A DNA stretch of 6,464 nucleotides. Source: Acidobacteriota bacterium (lineage in GTDB: Bacteria > Acidobacteriota > Terriglobia > Bryobacterales > Bryobacteraceae). The stretch's first letter is position 1; every line of letters starts with the position of its first letter. The notes below the pieces were generated by a model. It had not been told where the DNA came from and did not search any database. It saw only the letters and a program-made list of their open reading frames with translations. The position numbers and the translations under genes were made by a program. The stretch is from NCBI GenBank assembly GCA_021788955.1, contig JAJYKC010000058.1, forward strand, positions 2,320 through 8,783, in the 5' to 3' direction. Below, one piece after another: positions 1 to 6,400 of this stretch.

Positions 1-930
1 GAGCGGTTTCTGGATCATGGGACGTTCGCGCTGCAGTGCCATGATCCGGGGTCGAAGGCGATGTACCGGAGGGTGAGAGTGAAGCCGCTGCCGGACGATT
101 TGCCGACCGAGGGCGAACCGTATGCGGCGGACGATACTTACAAGCTGATACTGAAGGAAGGAGCGCATGGGGTACCGCTGCTGGACCAGCATGTGCATCC
201 GAAGGGCGGGTTGACGGTGGATGCGGCGGTGGCGAAGAGCATGCACGACGGGATTCAGTACGGGTTGGCGGCGAACTGCGGGCAGGGGCAACCGATTAGA
301 ACGGATGAAGCGGCTCGGAAGTACGTGCAGAGCCTGCAGGGCTTGCCGGTGTTCATCGCGATGCAGGCGGAGGGGCGGGAGTGGGTGAAGATGTTTTCGC
401 GGGAGACGGCGGAGCAATTCGACTATGTGTTCACCGACTCGATGACATGGACGGATAATCACGGCAAGCGGATGCGGACGTGGATTCCGGCGGAGGTGGG
501 GACGATCGAGAATCCGCAGGAGTTCATGGATACGCTAGTGGACCGGGCGGTGGGGATTCTGGAGCATGAGCCGGTGGATATTTATGTGAATCCGACTTAC
601 TTGCCGGATCAGCTTGAGAAGAATTACGAGGAGTTGTGGACGCAGTCGCGGCGGGAGAGGGTGGTAGAGGCAGCGGCAAAGAACGGTGTGGCGATTGAAA
701 TCAATAATCGGTATAAGCTGCCGAGCGCGTCTATTATTAAGTTGGCGAAGCAGGCGGGGTGTAAGTTTACGTTCGGGTCGAATAACGCCGGGGCAGCGGA
801 TCTGGGGCGGTGTGAGTATGGGCTGCAGATGGTGGAAGAGTGCCAGTTGACGGGGAAGGATTTCTTTGTGCCGTTGTCGGTGGGGGCGACGAAGGCGGTG
901 CAGCGGAAGGGCGGGATGTTACGGAGTTGA
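1..930 (+). CDS. DUF1080 (3-keto-disaccharide hydrolase-like) / PHP-like domain fusion protein, 5'-truncated by window edge
   Basis: The reading frame is open from base 1 to the TGA at 928-930, so 309 residues are visible and the true start lies outside the window. The ATG at 61 is internal: codons 1-60 read through GTFALQCHDPG and then RRVRVKPL, the typical closing strands of DUF1080, a concanavalin-like fold named for 3-keto-disaccharide hydrolases. The remainder (visible residues about 55-300) resembles a PHP-superfamily metallohydrolase: LLDQHVHPKGG with an HxH pair (visible H64, H66), then MQAEGREW, DIYVNPTY, AIEINNRYKLPS and FTFGSNNAG. These follow the order of PHP metal-site motifs, but the usual TDHD and GSDAH are replaced by AANCG and GSNNAG, so phosphoesterase activity should not be assumed. 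A sugar-related role comes from the DUF1080 part only. Whether the protein is exported cannot be seen. Its 3' end overlaps the convergent esterase by 12 bases. Domain identity is from recognition, not a search. Confidence 0.8.
   Translation, partial: ERFLDHGTFALQCHDPGSKAMYRRVRVKPLPDDLPTEGEPYAADDTYKLILKEGAHGVPLLDQHVHPKGGLTVDAAVAKSMHDGIQYGLAANCGQGQPIRTDEAARKYVQSLQGLPVFIAMQAEGREWVKMFSRETAEQFDYVFTDSMTWTDNHGKRMRTWIPAEVGTIENPQEFMDTLVDRAVGILEHEPVDIYVNPTYLPDQLEKNYEELWTQSRRERVVEAAAKNGVAIEINNRYKLPSASIIKLAKQAGCKFTFGSNNAGAADLGRCEYGLQMVEECQLTGKDFFVPLSVGATKAVQRKGGMLRS
12..47. repeat. Perfect 9-bp inverted repeat inside the DUF1080 coding end
   Basis: GGATCATGG at 12-20 and CCATGATCC at 39-47 are exact reverse complements around an 18-base centre. 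Both arms lie in codons for conserved-looking residues (LDHG and CHDPG), so coding constraint may explain them. It is recorded because a 9-bp perfect dyad is easy to test in relatives. Confidence 0.3.
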
Positions 931-1830
931 GGCAGGCGCACGCTTGCGGATGCCTTCGCCGATTGGGCCTTCGTGATGGAGGACTGTGTTGAGCCATTCG
1001 GTCATTTGACTTTCCCAGTTGGGGACGCCGGGGAGGGTGTGCCACTTGCCGGTGCCGTGGGTTCCGTTGGGAATGCGAATGATGTCGCAGCGGACGCCGA
1101 CTTGGTGGAGGGCGGCTTGCAAGTTAGTCGCTTCCGAGAAGGGGATGTATTCGTCCTTGTCGCCGAGGATTTCGAGGAGGGGCGGGGCGTTTTTGGTGAC
1201 GTAGGTGATAGGGGACGCCTCGCGGAGGGCTTCATTGCGGCCTTTTTGCCGGATGAGGGGATCGAGAAGGGCGTGCGTATCGTTGTTGAGAGGGACGGTC
1301 GCCATGCTCGATTGGGCGTAGAGGCTGACGATGGCCTGGACTGTGGCGCTTTCGCGGTCGACGGGATCAGAGGCGTGCGGGTTGCCGGGGGCGCCGAGAA
1401 GACCGGCCATGTTACTCAGATAGCCGCCGGCTGAACCGCCGACGAGGGCGATGCGGTTGGGGTCGGCGTTCCACGTACTGGCGTTGTAACGGAGATAGCG
1501 GATGGCGCGTTCGACGTCATAGACCATGTATGGGTATGGGTATTTAGGCGCAAGGCGGTAGTTAATTGAGAAGACCGCGTATCCGGCGGGTGCGAGGAAG
1601 TCCGCGCAGTAGGCTTCGCTGCCGCTTTTGCTGTCGCCGCGCTGGTAGCCGCCGCCGTGGATGATGATGGAAATGGGGTGGGGAGCGGGGCCTTTGGGGG
1701 CGTAGTAATCCATGGTGAGGGTGACGCCATCGGCGACTCCATAGACGAGGCCATTCTGAGTGGGGGTGCGGGTATCGGCGGCGAAGAGGGTGAAGGCAAT
1801 GGCCGCGAGGACGAGGAGGCGCGGAGGCAT
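919..1830 (-). CDS. Secreted alpha/beta-hydrolase (esterase/lipase, BD-FAE-like)
   Basis: This 303-residue protein is probably a carboxylesterase acting outside the cytoplasm. Residues 1-17 form a short signal peptide (Arg4, hydrophobic stretch 5-16, Ala-Ala at 17-18). The oxyanion-hole motif HGGG is at 58-61, followed by SINYRLAP at 88-95. The nucleophile elbow GGSAG is at 131-135 with Ser133, the acid is Asp226 in GDKDEYIP, and the catalytic His258 lies in NGTHG. All catalytic elements of the esterase/lipase family that includes feruloyl and acetyl esterases are therefore present, and the length is normal. The start is firm at the upper end: an in-frame TGA lies four codons upstream of the ATG. 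No Shine-Dalgarno sequence precedes it (CCCCTC sits next to the ATG). A CATAAT string lies a few bases upstream, but I see no matching -35. The gene is 75 bases after the fusion gene on the same strand, so cotranscription is likely. Substrate unknown; ester-decorated glycans are an inference from neighbours. Confidence 0.88.
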   Translation of the reverse strand: MPPRLLVLAAIAFTLFAADTRTPTQNGLVYGVADGVTLTMDYYAPKGPAPHPISIIIHGGGYQRGDSKSGSEAYCADFLAPAGYAVFSINYRLAPKYPYPYMVYDVERAIRYLRYNASTWNADPNRIALVGGSAGGYLSNMAGLLGAPGNPHASDPVDRESATVQAIVSLYAQSSMATVPLNNDTHALLDPLIRQKGRNEALREASPITYVTKNAPPLLEILGDKDEYIPFSEATNLQAALHQVGVRCDIIRIPNGTHGTGKWHTLPGVPNWESQMTEWLNTVLHHEGPIGEGIRKRAPASTP

Positions 1831-1905
1831 GAGGGGATTATGTCATGCGGAAACGGATCGCTTACCTGCGGAATGGGGTTGGCCGCCGGCCGGGGAACGG
1901 ATTCT
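1831..1905 (-). other. Short intergenic gap between fusion gene and esterase
   Basis: These 75 bases separate two co-directional genes. The only structure seen is a GC-rich self-complementary stretch around 1881-1893 (CCGGCCGG at 1886-1893), which could form a small hairpin but has no following T run, so it is not a convincing terminator. A CATAAT near 1837-1842 resembles a -10 box on the minus strand but lies almost on the esterase start codon. No clear promoter or ribosome binding site was found. Confidence 0.4.
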
Positions 1906-4548
1906 TCACCGGGCCGAATGGACAGTCAGGAGGATGCGGCGGTAGGAGGTGAGGGGTGGAGCGCCGTCGTCGGTGACGGCGAGGATGAGGTGGGCGGCGC
2001 CGGTGGGCGGGCAGGATTGGCGGAGGGGGAGCCATTCGGGGCGGCAGGTCGCGGTGGGGATGACGCGGGGTGTGGGAGAGGCGGCGTTGGCTATGGTGAG
2101 GGCGGCGAGGGAGGACTCGGTGCTGCCGGCTTCGGAGTAGAGGAACCACTGATAGTGGAGATGCTGGTTGGGGTCGGGGTCGTGGGTGGCGGAAGCGTCG
2201 AGGGGGACGGGTTGGCCGACGGTTGCGTCGAGGGAGATGGGGGCGTTGGTGGCGTCGCCATTTACGACGACGATGGGGTTGTGGTTTGCGTGGGCGAAGT
2301 CGGAGATGGTCCAGGACATGCGGGCGGCGAAGTCGTTCTGGTAAGCGGTACGCCAGCGCCAGATGGTGGCCTGGTCGGAGGTGTGGAGTTGGCCGTCGAC
2401 GCCGGGGACAGTGTCCTGGGAAGTTACTCGGGAGAATAAGTCGCCGCCCTGGGTCCAGATGGGATGGGTTTCGCCGTAGGGTTGGCGAAAGATATAGCGG
2501 CCACCCCAGCCGCCCCAGTCGGGACGGCGGTAAGCGTTGAGGCCGTTGTCGAGTAAGTTCAGGTAAGACGGAGTGTCGCCTTCCATGATGAAGAGGAAGC
2601 GCGGGTAGAGTTTGCCGAGCGAGCCTTTGGCACGGATGTTGGTGTCGAGCCACTCATTCGTGACGGTTGTGCCATCGGCGCCGGCGCCATTGCGATAGTA
2701 GATGTCGCCGCTGATGCCGGTCCAGGTCGCGTAGTAGTATTCGCCGCTGGTCGGGGTGGTGGGCTGGACGATGTAAAAGAGATCGGGGAATTCGCGGCGG
2801 ATCCAGGGGCCGGCGTCGTCCTGGTCCGAGATGGAATAGACACGGAGTTTGGAGATGAGCACGGCGAGTTGATCGCGGGGGAGAGTGGCGCGGGCATGGA
2901 GGAGGGCCTGGGCCAGAGTGTTGGCGCCACCCCAGATGGTGATCCAGAGGGGGCGGGGATCCGGGCGAGCGGCGGCGTCGAGGATGGCCTGGGCGCCTTC
3001 GGACGTTTTGTCCGGGCCGGTGGCGGCGAGGCCGTAGCCGGGTTGGCCGGTGAAGACGCGGTTGTCGAGTTGATCGGCGGTGGGCCAGCCTTGGGCGTGG
3101 AGGAGTAAATTCGAGCGGACCTGCGCGTAGGCGCGGATGAGGGCGCGCATGGTTTCGGCGTGGGTCGTGGTGCGCTGCCAGGTGGAAGTTACGGCGATCA
3201 GGGCTTCGATGTCGAGTTGGTTTGAGTAAAGGAGAAGGCGCGTGAGGGACATCTGGTCGTCGGGTTCGTTGCCGATGTCGCTGACGACGACCATGCGGGG
3301 GCGGCCGGTGAAGTTATCGACGTGGACGGAGCGGGCGTGGTAAGTCCAAGAATCGTAAGAGAAATTAGTCAGTTGTGTGGACCAGACGGATTCGGGGAGG
3401 ACGTTGAGTTGGTCACGAGTAAGTGCGGGGATGCCTGCTCCGAGGGCGAGGGTTCCGCCTTCGCGGGGCTCGGTTGCGTAGAGGCGGTCGATGGGGACGT
3501 GGTTTTGAGCGGCCCATTCGGAGATATGGGTTTCGGACATGGCGTTGATGGCGGCGGTGGTCCAGAGGGGGAAGTGGAGTTGGCGGTTGAGCCAGAGGGC
3601 GACGGGTTTGGTGAGGAACCAGGGGCGGTGGCTGCCGGTGGGGGAGAAGGCGAAGTAGAAGACGTTGGTGGGGGAGCCGTTTAGTTGGATGGTGCGATTG
3701 CGGAGATCGGCGAAGAAGGAGGGGCCGTGGTGGGGGATGTCGACGACTTCGTCTTCGGCGCCGTTGTAAATGAGGAGGGGGCCGCGGAGGGCGTTGAGGG
3801 CGAAGATTTGAGCGGGGCGGTCGCCGAGGAATGATAGGGAGCGGTAGGGGATGGCCTGGCACATGGGCTTATCGCTGGAGTCCCAGTAGCCGTCGGGGCC
3901 GTCGAGGTCGCCTCCGCCGACGGCGACGCAGGCGTTGAGGCGAGTGTCGACGGCGCAGGTGAGGGAGACGACGAAGGAACCCATCGAGTAGCCGGCGGCG
4001 GCGATGCGGGAGGGGTCGACGTCAGGGCGAGAGCGGAGGTAGGAGACGGCCTGCATGAGGTCGGTCATCATGAGGCCGGCGAGGCGTTGGGCCATTTCAT
4101 CGGGCGGGAGAAAACGGTCATGCGCGCGGGTGCCGGAACGGTGCTGGGAGTTACGCTCGCCTTCGCCGGCGGGATCGTAAGTAAGGACGACCGCTCCGGC
4201 GCGGGCGTAAAGGATGCCGGCGTAGTAGGAGTACCAACTGTATTTATCGCCGCCGTGGCCGTTGACGATGATGAGGGCGGGGTGTAAGTGAGGTTCGGGG
4301 CGGGCAGGGTGGTAGACGATGGCGGGGACGGACATGCCGAATTCGGTGTGGTAAGTGACGCGGTCGGCGAGGATGCCGGGTTCGGGTTGAAAGCTGCCGT
4401 GAGTAGCGGCGTCGAGAGGCGGGAGGGGATTGGGGACGTAGAAAGTATCGTCGATGCGCCGGCGGAGCTTGGCGGGATCCGTGGCGGCGGAAGCGGTGAG
4501 GGAGAAGAGCGCAAGCGCGGCGGCGAGTGGGAGAGGGAGCCGGATCAT
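1906..4548 (-). CDS. Secreted acetylxylan-esterase-like hydrolase fused to Sde182-type (DUF1593) nucleoside-hydrolase-like protein
   Basis: This 880-residue exported protein has two enzyme-like parts in one uninterrupted frame. Residues 1-21 are a signal peptide ending A19-S20-A21. Residues about 22-408 are an alpha/beta-hydrolase of the acetylxylan-esterase/dienelactone-hydrolase type: VNGHGGDKYSW (95-105), nucleophile elbow GYSMG (186-190, Ser188), probable acid Asp266 in NGAEDEVVD, probable His307 in PTGSHRPW, and a family-like tail (SEWAAQNHV, LYATEPREGGT). Residues about 417-700 match the Sde182/DUF1593 nucleoside-hydrolase-like family: SDIGNEPDDQMS (423-434) in place of the Asp-rich metal loop of true nucleoside hydrolases, ITIWGGANTLAQAL (536-549), ISDQDD (573-578) and RPDWGGWGGRY (674-684). 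Residues about 740-878 carry the family's C-terminal beta-sandwich region. Sde182 is named from a cellulose-binding protein of Saccharophagus degradans; catalysis by this family is not established to my knowledge. The ATG lies 3 bases after the antiporter stop with no Shine-Dalgarno sequence, suggesting translational coupling. Confidence 0.87.
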   Translation of the reverse strand: MIRLPLPLAAALALFSLTASAATDPAKLRRRIDDTFYVPNPLPPLDAATHGSFQPEPGILADRVTYHTEFGMSVPAIVYHPARPEPHLHPALIIVNGHGGDKYSWYSYYAGILYARAGAVVLTYDPAGEGERNSQHRSGTRAHDRFLPPDEMAQRLAGLMMTDLMQAVSYLRSRPDVDPSRIAAAGYSMGSFVVSLTCAVDTRLNACVAVGGGDLDGPDGYWDSSDKPMCQAIPYRSLSFLGDRPAQIFALNALRGPLLIYNGAEDEVVDIPHHGPSFFADLRNRTIQLNGSPTNVFYFAFSPTGSHRPWFLTKPVALWLNRQLHFPLWTTAAINAMSETHISEWAAQNHVPIDRLYATEPREGGTLALGAGIPALTRDQLNVLPESVWSTQLTNFSYDSWTYHARSVHVDNFTGRPRMVVVSDIGNEPDDQMSLTRLLLYSNQLDIEALIAVTSTWQRTTTHAETMRALIRAYAQVRSNLLLHAQGWPTADQLDNRVFTGQPGYGLAATGPDKTSEGAQAILDAAARPDPRPLWITIWGGANTLAQALLHARATLPRDQLAVLISKLRVYSISDQDDAGPWIRREFPDLFYIVQPTTPTSGEYYYATWTGISGDIYYRNGAGADGTTVTNEWLDTNIRAKGSLGKLYPRFLFIMEGDTPSYLNLLDNGLNAYRRPDWGGWGGRYIFRQPYGETHPIWTQGGDLFSRVTSQDTVPGVDGQLHTSDQATIWRWRTAYQNDFAARMSWTISDFAHANHNPIVVVNGDATNAPISLDATVGQPVPLDASATHDPDPNQHLHYQWFLYSEAGSTESSLAALTIANAASPTPRVIPTATCRPEWLPLRQSCPPTGAAHLILAVTDDGAPPLTSYRRILLTVHSAR

Positions 4549-4551
4549 GTG

Positions 4552-5817
4552 TCAAACGGTTCTGGCGAGGGTTTGTCTGGCGTTACGGCCGAAGCCGCGG
4601 AAGATGAAGGCGTAAACGCGGCCAAGGATGGTGCGATCCACGAGGAAAGTAAGTAGGGAGGTGAGGACGATGCTGAACAGAATGATGGAGTAAGTGACGC
4701 GCTGGATGCTGTCACCGCCGGGAAGATTGTTTTGCAGGGCGACGCCAGCGAGCACGGCAGCGGCGAGGCCTTTGGGGGTCATGACGGCGATGAGGGACGC
4801 GTCGCGGATGCTGGTGGAGTGTGTGAGCGTGAGGCGGGCGGCAGGAATGCGGAGGAGCATGAGGGCCGCGGCCATAGAGAAGCCGAGGAAAAGGAGCGGG
4901 AGGTTGCGGAGGTGCATGGAGATACCGACGTAGATAAAGAAGAATGCGGCGAGGAGGAAGACGACTTCGCCGATGAAGTCGCGCTCGATTTGATTGAGGG
5001 AGATGGGCTCGGCGGGGAGCAGGCGTTTCAGGAAGGCGATGCGGTGGAAGTCCTCGATGTTGCCGAGCGTAGCTCCGAAGGCGAGGGCGGCGATATAGCC
5101 GGAGAAGCCGAGTAACTCGACGACGCCGAACAAGACGAATACGAAGGCGGGTGTGGTGAAGATGGAATTTTCGATGCCGCGGACGCGCTTGAGGAGGGCG
5201 GACCAGACGAAGGCGGCGAGGATACCGAAGATGGCGGCGAGAAGGAGCATGGAGACGATCTGGCCGACGAGGACGCCGACGCGGAGGTGGCCGAGGCGGT
5301 AGGCATCGAGGATCGCGAGGGAGGTGACGATGCTGAAGACATCGCTGAGGGCGGACTCCATGAGGAGGATGCCGCGGGACGGTTCTTCCATATCAAGTTT
5401 GCGGGTGAGGGGTACGATCACGGCGGGCGAGGTGGAGCCGACGATAGCGCCGAGCATGAGGGCGAGGGCGAGTTCGAGATGGAGGACGAAGAACGAAATG
5501 GCGGCGACGGCGGCCATCGAGAGGGCGAAGCTGGTGACGGTGAGTAAGACGGAACGGCGAAGGCTGGTGACGAGGACGCCGATGTCTAAGTGGACGCCGG
5601 CTTCGAAGAGGATGATGACGAGGGTGATGGTGGAGAAAAAGGGTCCGACGACACCGAAGTTGTGAGGAGCAATGAGGCCGAAGACGGGGCCGAGGAGGAC
5701 TCCGATGAGCATGAGGAGGAGGACGTCGGGGACGCGGGTCCGGCTGAAGAGGCCGGAGAAAAGGTGAGCGAGGAAGACGAGGATTCCGAAGACGGCGATG
5801 CCGGCGGCCATTTCCAT
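4552..5817 (-). CDS. Na+/H+ antiporter-type membrane protein (CPA family, Na_H_Exchanger domain)
   Basis: This 421-residue protein is very hydrophobic, with about 11-13 membrane segments across nearly its whole length, and should sit in the cytoplasmic membrane exchanging Na+ or K+ for protons. Numbered from the start chosen here, it has a first helix at 3-22, FEAGVHLD at 71-78 (compare FEGGL in NhaP-like carriers), GSTSPAVIVPL at 127-137 in the position of the ATDP motif, ESALSDVFSIV at 154-164 in the position of ESxxND, and MTPKGLAAA at 346-354. These point to an NhaP-like CPA1 carrier or a close relative. The ATG at 5817 is chosen because GGAG stands 7 bases upstream and the hydrophobic domain begins at once. 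Extending to a TTG at 5937 adds 40 unlike residues with no ribosome site and crosses the likely promoter. It is the first gene of the minus-strand group. A short basic tail (RNARQTLARTV) ends the protein, with no added TrkA or CBS domain. Ion specificity cannot be read. Confidence 0.87.
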   Translation of the reverse strand: MEMAAGIAVFGILVFLAHLFSGLFSRTRVPDVLLLMLIGVLLGPVFGLIAPHNFGVVGPFFSTITLVIILFEAGVHLDIGVLVTSLRRSVLLTVTSFALSMAAVAAISFFVLHLELALALMLGAIVGSTSPAVIVPLTRKLDMEEPSRGILLMESALSDVFSIVTSLAILDAYRLGHLRVGVLVGQIVSMLLLAAIFGILAAFVWSALLKRVRGIENSIFTTPAFVFVLFGVVELLGFSGYIAALAFGATLGNIEDFHRIAFLKRLLPAEPISLNQIERDFIGEVVFLLAAFFFIYVGISMHLRNLPLLFLGFSMAAALMLLRIPAARLTLTHSTSIRDASLIAVMTPKGLAAAVLAGVALQNNLPGGDSIQRVTYSIILFSIVLTSLLTFLVDRTILGRVYAFIFRGFGRNARQTLARTV

Positions 5818-5824
5818 AAGTGGT

Positions 5825-5828
5825 CTCC
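5825..5828 (-). promoter_or_regulatory. Ribosome binding site of the antiporter gene
   Basis: On the minus strand GGAG is followed by a 7-base spacer and then ATG GAA ATG. This is the only clear Shine-Dalgarno sequence among the three minus-strand genes, and it fixes the antiporter start at 5817 rather than at the longer TTG start. Confidence 0.7.
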
Positions 5829-5854
5829 AAGCGCCGTGCAAGCGCGCTGCCTTG

Positions 5855-5884
5855 AAGATAGGGGTTTCCGGGGGCGCGAGGCAA
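5855..5884 (-). promoter_or_regulatory. Candidate sigma-70-type promoter for the minus-strand operon
   Basis: Read on the minus strand, TTGCCT (5884-5879) and TATCTT (5860-5855) are separated by 18 bases. Each matches the E. coli-type consensus at four of six positions. Transcription would begin near 5848, giving a leader of about 30 bases before the antiporter ATG. That leader contains the short inverted pair AGCGC/GCGCT (5830-5834 with 5844-5848, 9-base loop), immediately upstream of the GGAG. Consensus promoters may not apply strictly in this lineage, so this is a reasoned guess. Confidence 0.4.
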
Positions 5885-5930
5885 GCGTGGGGGGTGGGCA
5901 AAAATGCGTTCACAACGAGCAAAAGGCTGA

Positions 5931-5955
5931 TAACCAATGTGGAATGAGTTGGTTA
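5931..5955. repeat. Perfect 7-bp inverted repeat (candidate operator) in the divergent intergenic region
   Basis: TAACCAA at 5931-5937 and TTGGTTA at 5949-5955 are exact reverse complements with an 11-base centre, so the half-site centres are 18 bases apart. The dyad is AT-rich within GC-rich DNA and lies between the antiporter and the small plus-strand gene, which are transcribed away from each other. It could bind a dimeric regulator of either gene or form a small hairpin in a plus-strand transcript. No regulator gene is visible in the window. Confidence 0.4.
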
Positions 5956-6007
5956 AAGGAAATACGAGGAGACTGCCGAAGGCGGGGTCTGGTAGCCTCA
6001 CTTGCGG

Positions 6008-6397
6008 ATGAGTACGAAGGCCAACGAGACGACAGAGCGCAGGAAGCGGGCCGGGAGCAGGAGGCCCGCCGACGGGTCGAACAGCGACGCGGAGCAGCCC
6101 GGGAATCCGGCCGAAATTGCCGCGAGGGAGGAGGCCGAGCGGGAGACCGAGGAAAAAGACGAGAGCGAGAAGGAGAAAGACTATCGCTCGCGCACGGCAC
6201 TGTCGCGGATCCGGATTCTGAAGCGTATCCTTCACCAGCTTGAAGACAAGATGGCGGAGGAGATGGGGAAGACGAGTTTGAGCGATTACATCCGGCTGCT
6301 GCAGTTAGTGCGCGAGATGGAAAGCGAGGTCGTTGAGAAGGAGATTGTGGTCCAGTGGGTACAAGAACCGCAGGCGGACGACGATACCGGGGAATAA
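6008..6397 (+). CDS. Small, highly charged hypothetical protein
   Basis: I do not recognise this 129-residue protein with confidence. Residues 1-58 look disordered, first rich in Arg/Lys (RRKRAGSRRP at 11-20) and then dominated by Glu/Lys (about 36-59). Residues 62-110 look helical with heptad-like hydrophobic spacing (ALSRIRILKRILHQLEDKM, DYIRLLQLVREMESEVV). It ends in a short strand, KEIVVQWVQEP, and an acidic tail. The start is limited by an in-frame TAG at 5993-5995, leaving only TTG at 6002 or ATG at 6008; ATG is preferred, though no Shine-Dalgarno sequence supports either. The helix-plus-strand ending recalls small proteins encoded just before phage-type terminase large subunits, but this is a memory-based resemblance and weak. 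A following frame begins 3 bases after its stop, so the two are probably cotranscribed. Confidence 0.6.
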   Translation: MSTKANETTERRKRAGSRRPADGSNSDAEQPGNPAEIAAREEAERETEEKDESEKEKDYRSRTALSRIRILKRILHQLEDKMAEEMGKTSLSDYIRLLQLVREMESEVVEKEIVVQWVQEPQADDDTGE

Positions 6398-6400
6398 CTT

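Larger units (their letters stand above)
5818..6007. other. Divergent intergenic region
   Basis: These 190 bases separate the minus-strand operon from the small plus-strand gene. Besides the minus-strand promoter and ribosome site and the dyad, I find no convincing plus-strand promoter. An AGGAG-like run near 5967 is about 40 bases before the plus-strand ATG and does not serve a visible start codon. No RNA gene was recognised. Confidence 0.5.

Noticed and set aside
61..930. Gene starting at the ATG at base 61
   Set aside because: The frame is open to base 1 and the upstream codons encode the expected DUF1080 residues, so the ATG is internal.
1881..1893. GC-rich palindrome as a rho-independent terminator
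   Set aside because: The stem is very short and no T run follows on the minus strand.
1657..2439. 260-codon plus-strand open frame rich in Gly/Val/Glu
   Set aside because: It lies opposite the esterase and fusion genes, has low-complexity composition caused by strand G bias, and shows no recognisable domain.
1862..2653. 263-codon minus-strand frame rich in Arg/Pro/His
   Set aside because: It is an alternative frame of the fusion gene, with the Arg/Pro-rich composition typical of out-of-frame GC-rich DNA.
5393..6235. 280-codon minus-strand frame across the antiporter 5' end and the intergenic region
   Set aside because: It overlaps the antiporter in another frame and is Arg/Pro/His-rich with no domain.
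5590..6243. 217-codon plus-strand frame running into the small charged gene
   Set aside because: It is antisense to the antiporter and out of frame with the 6008-6397 gene, which has the better-structured product and a close downstream gene.
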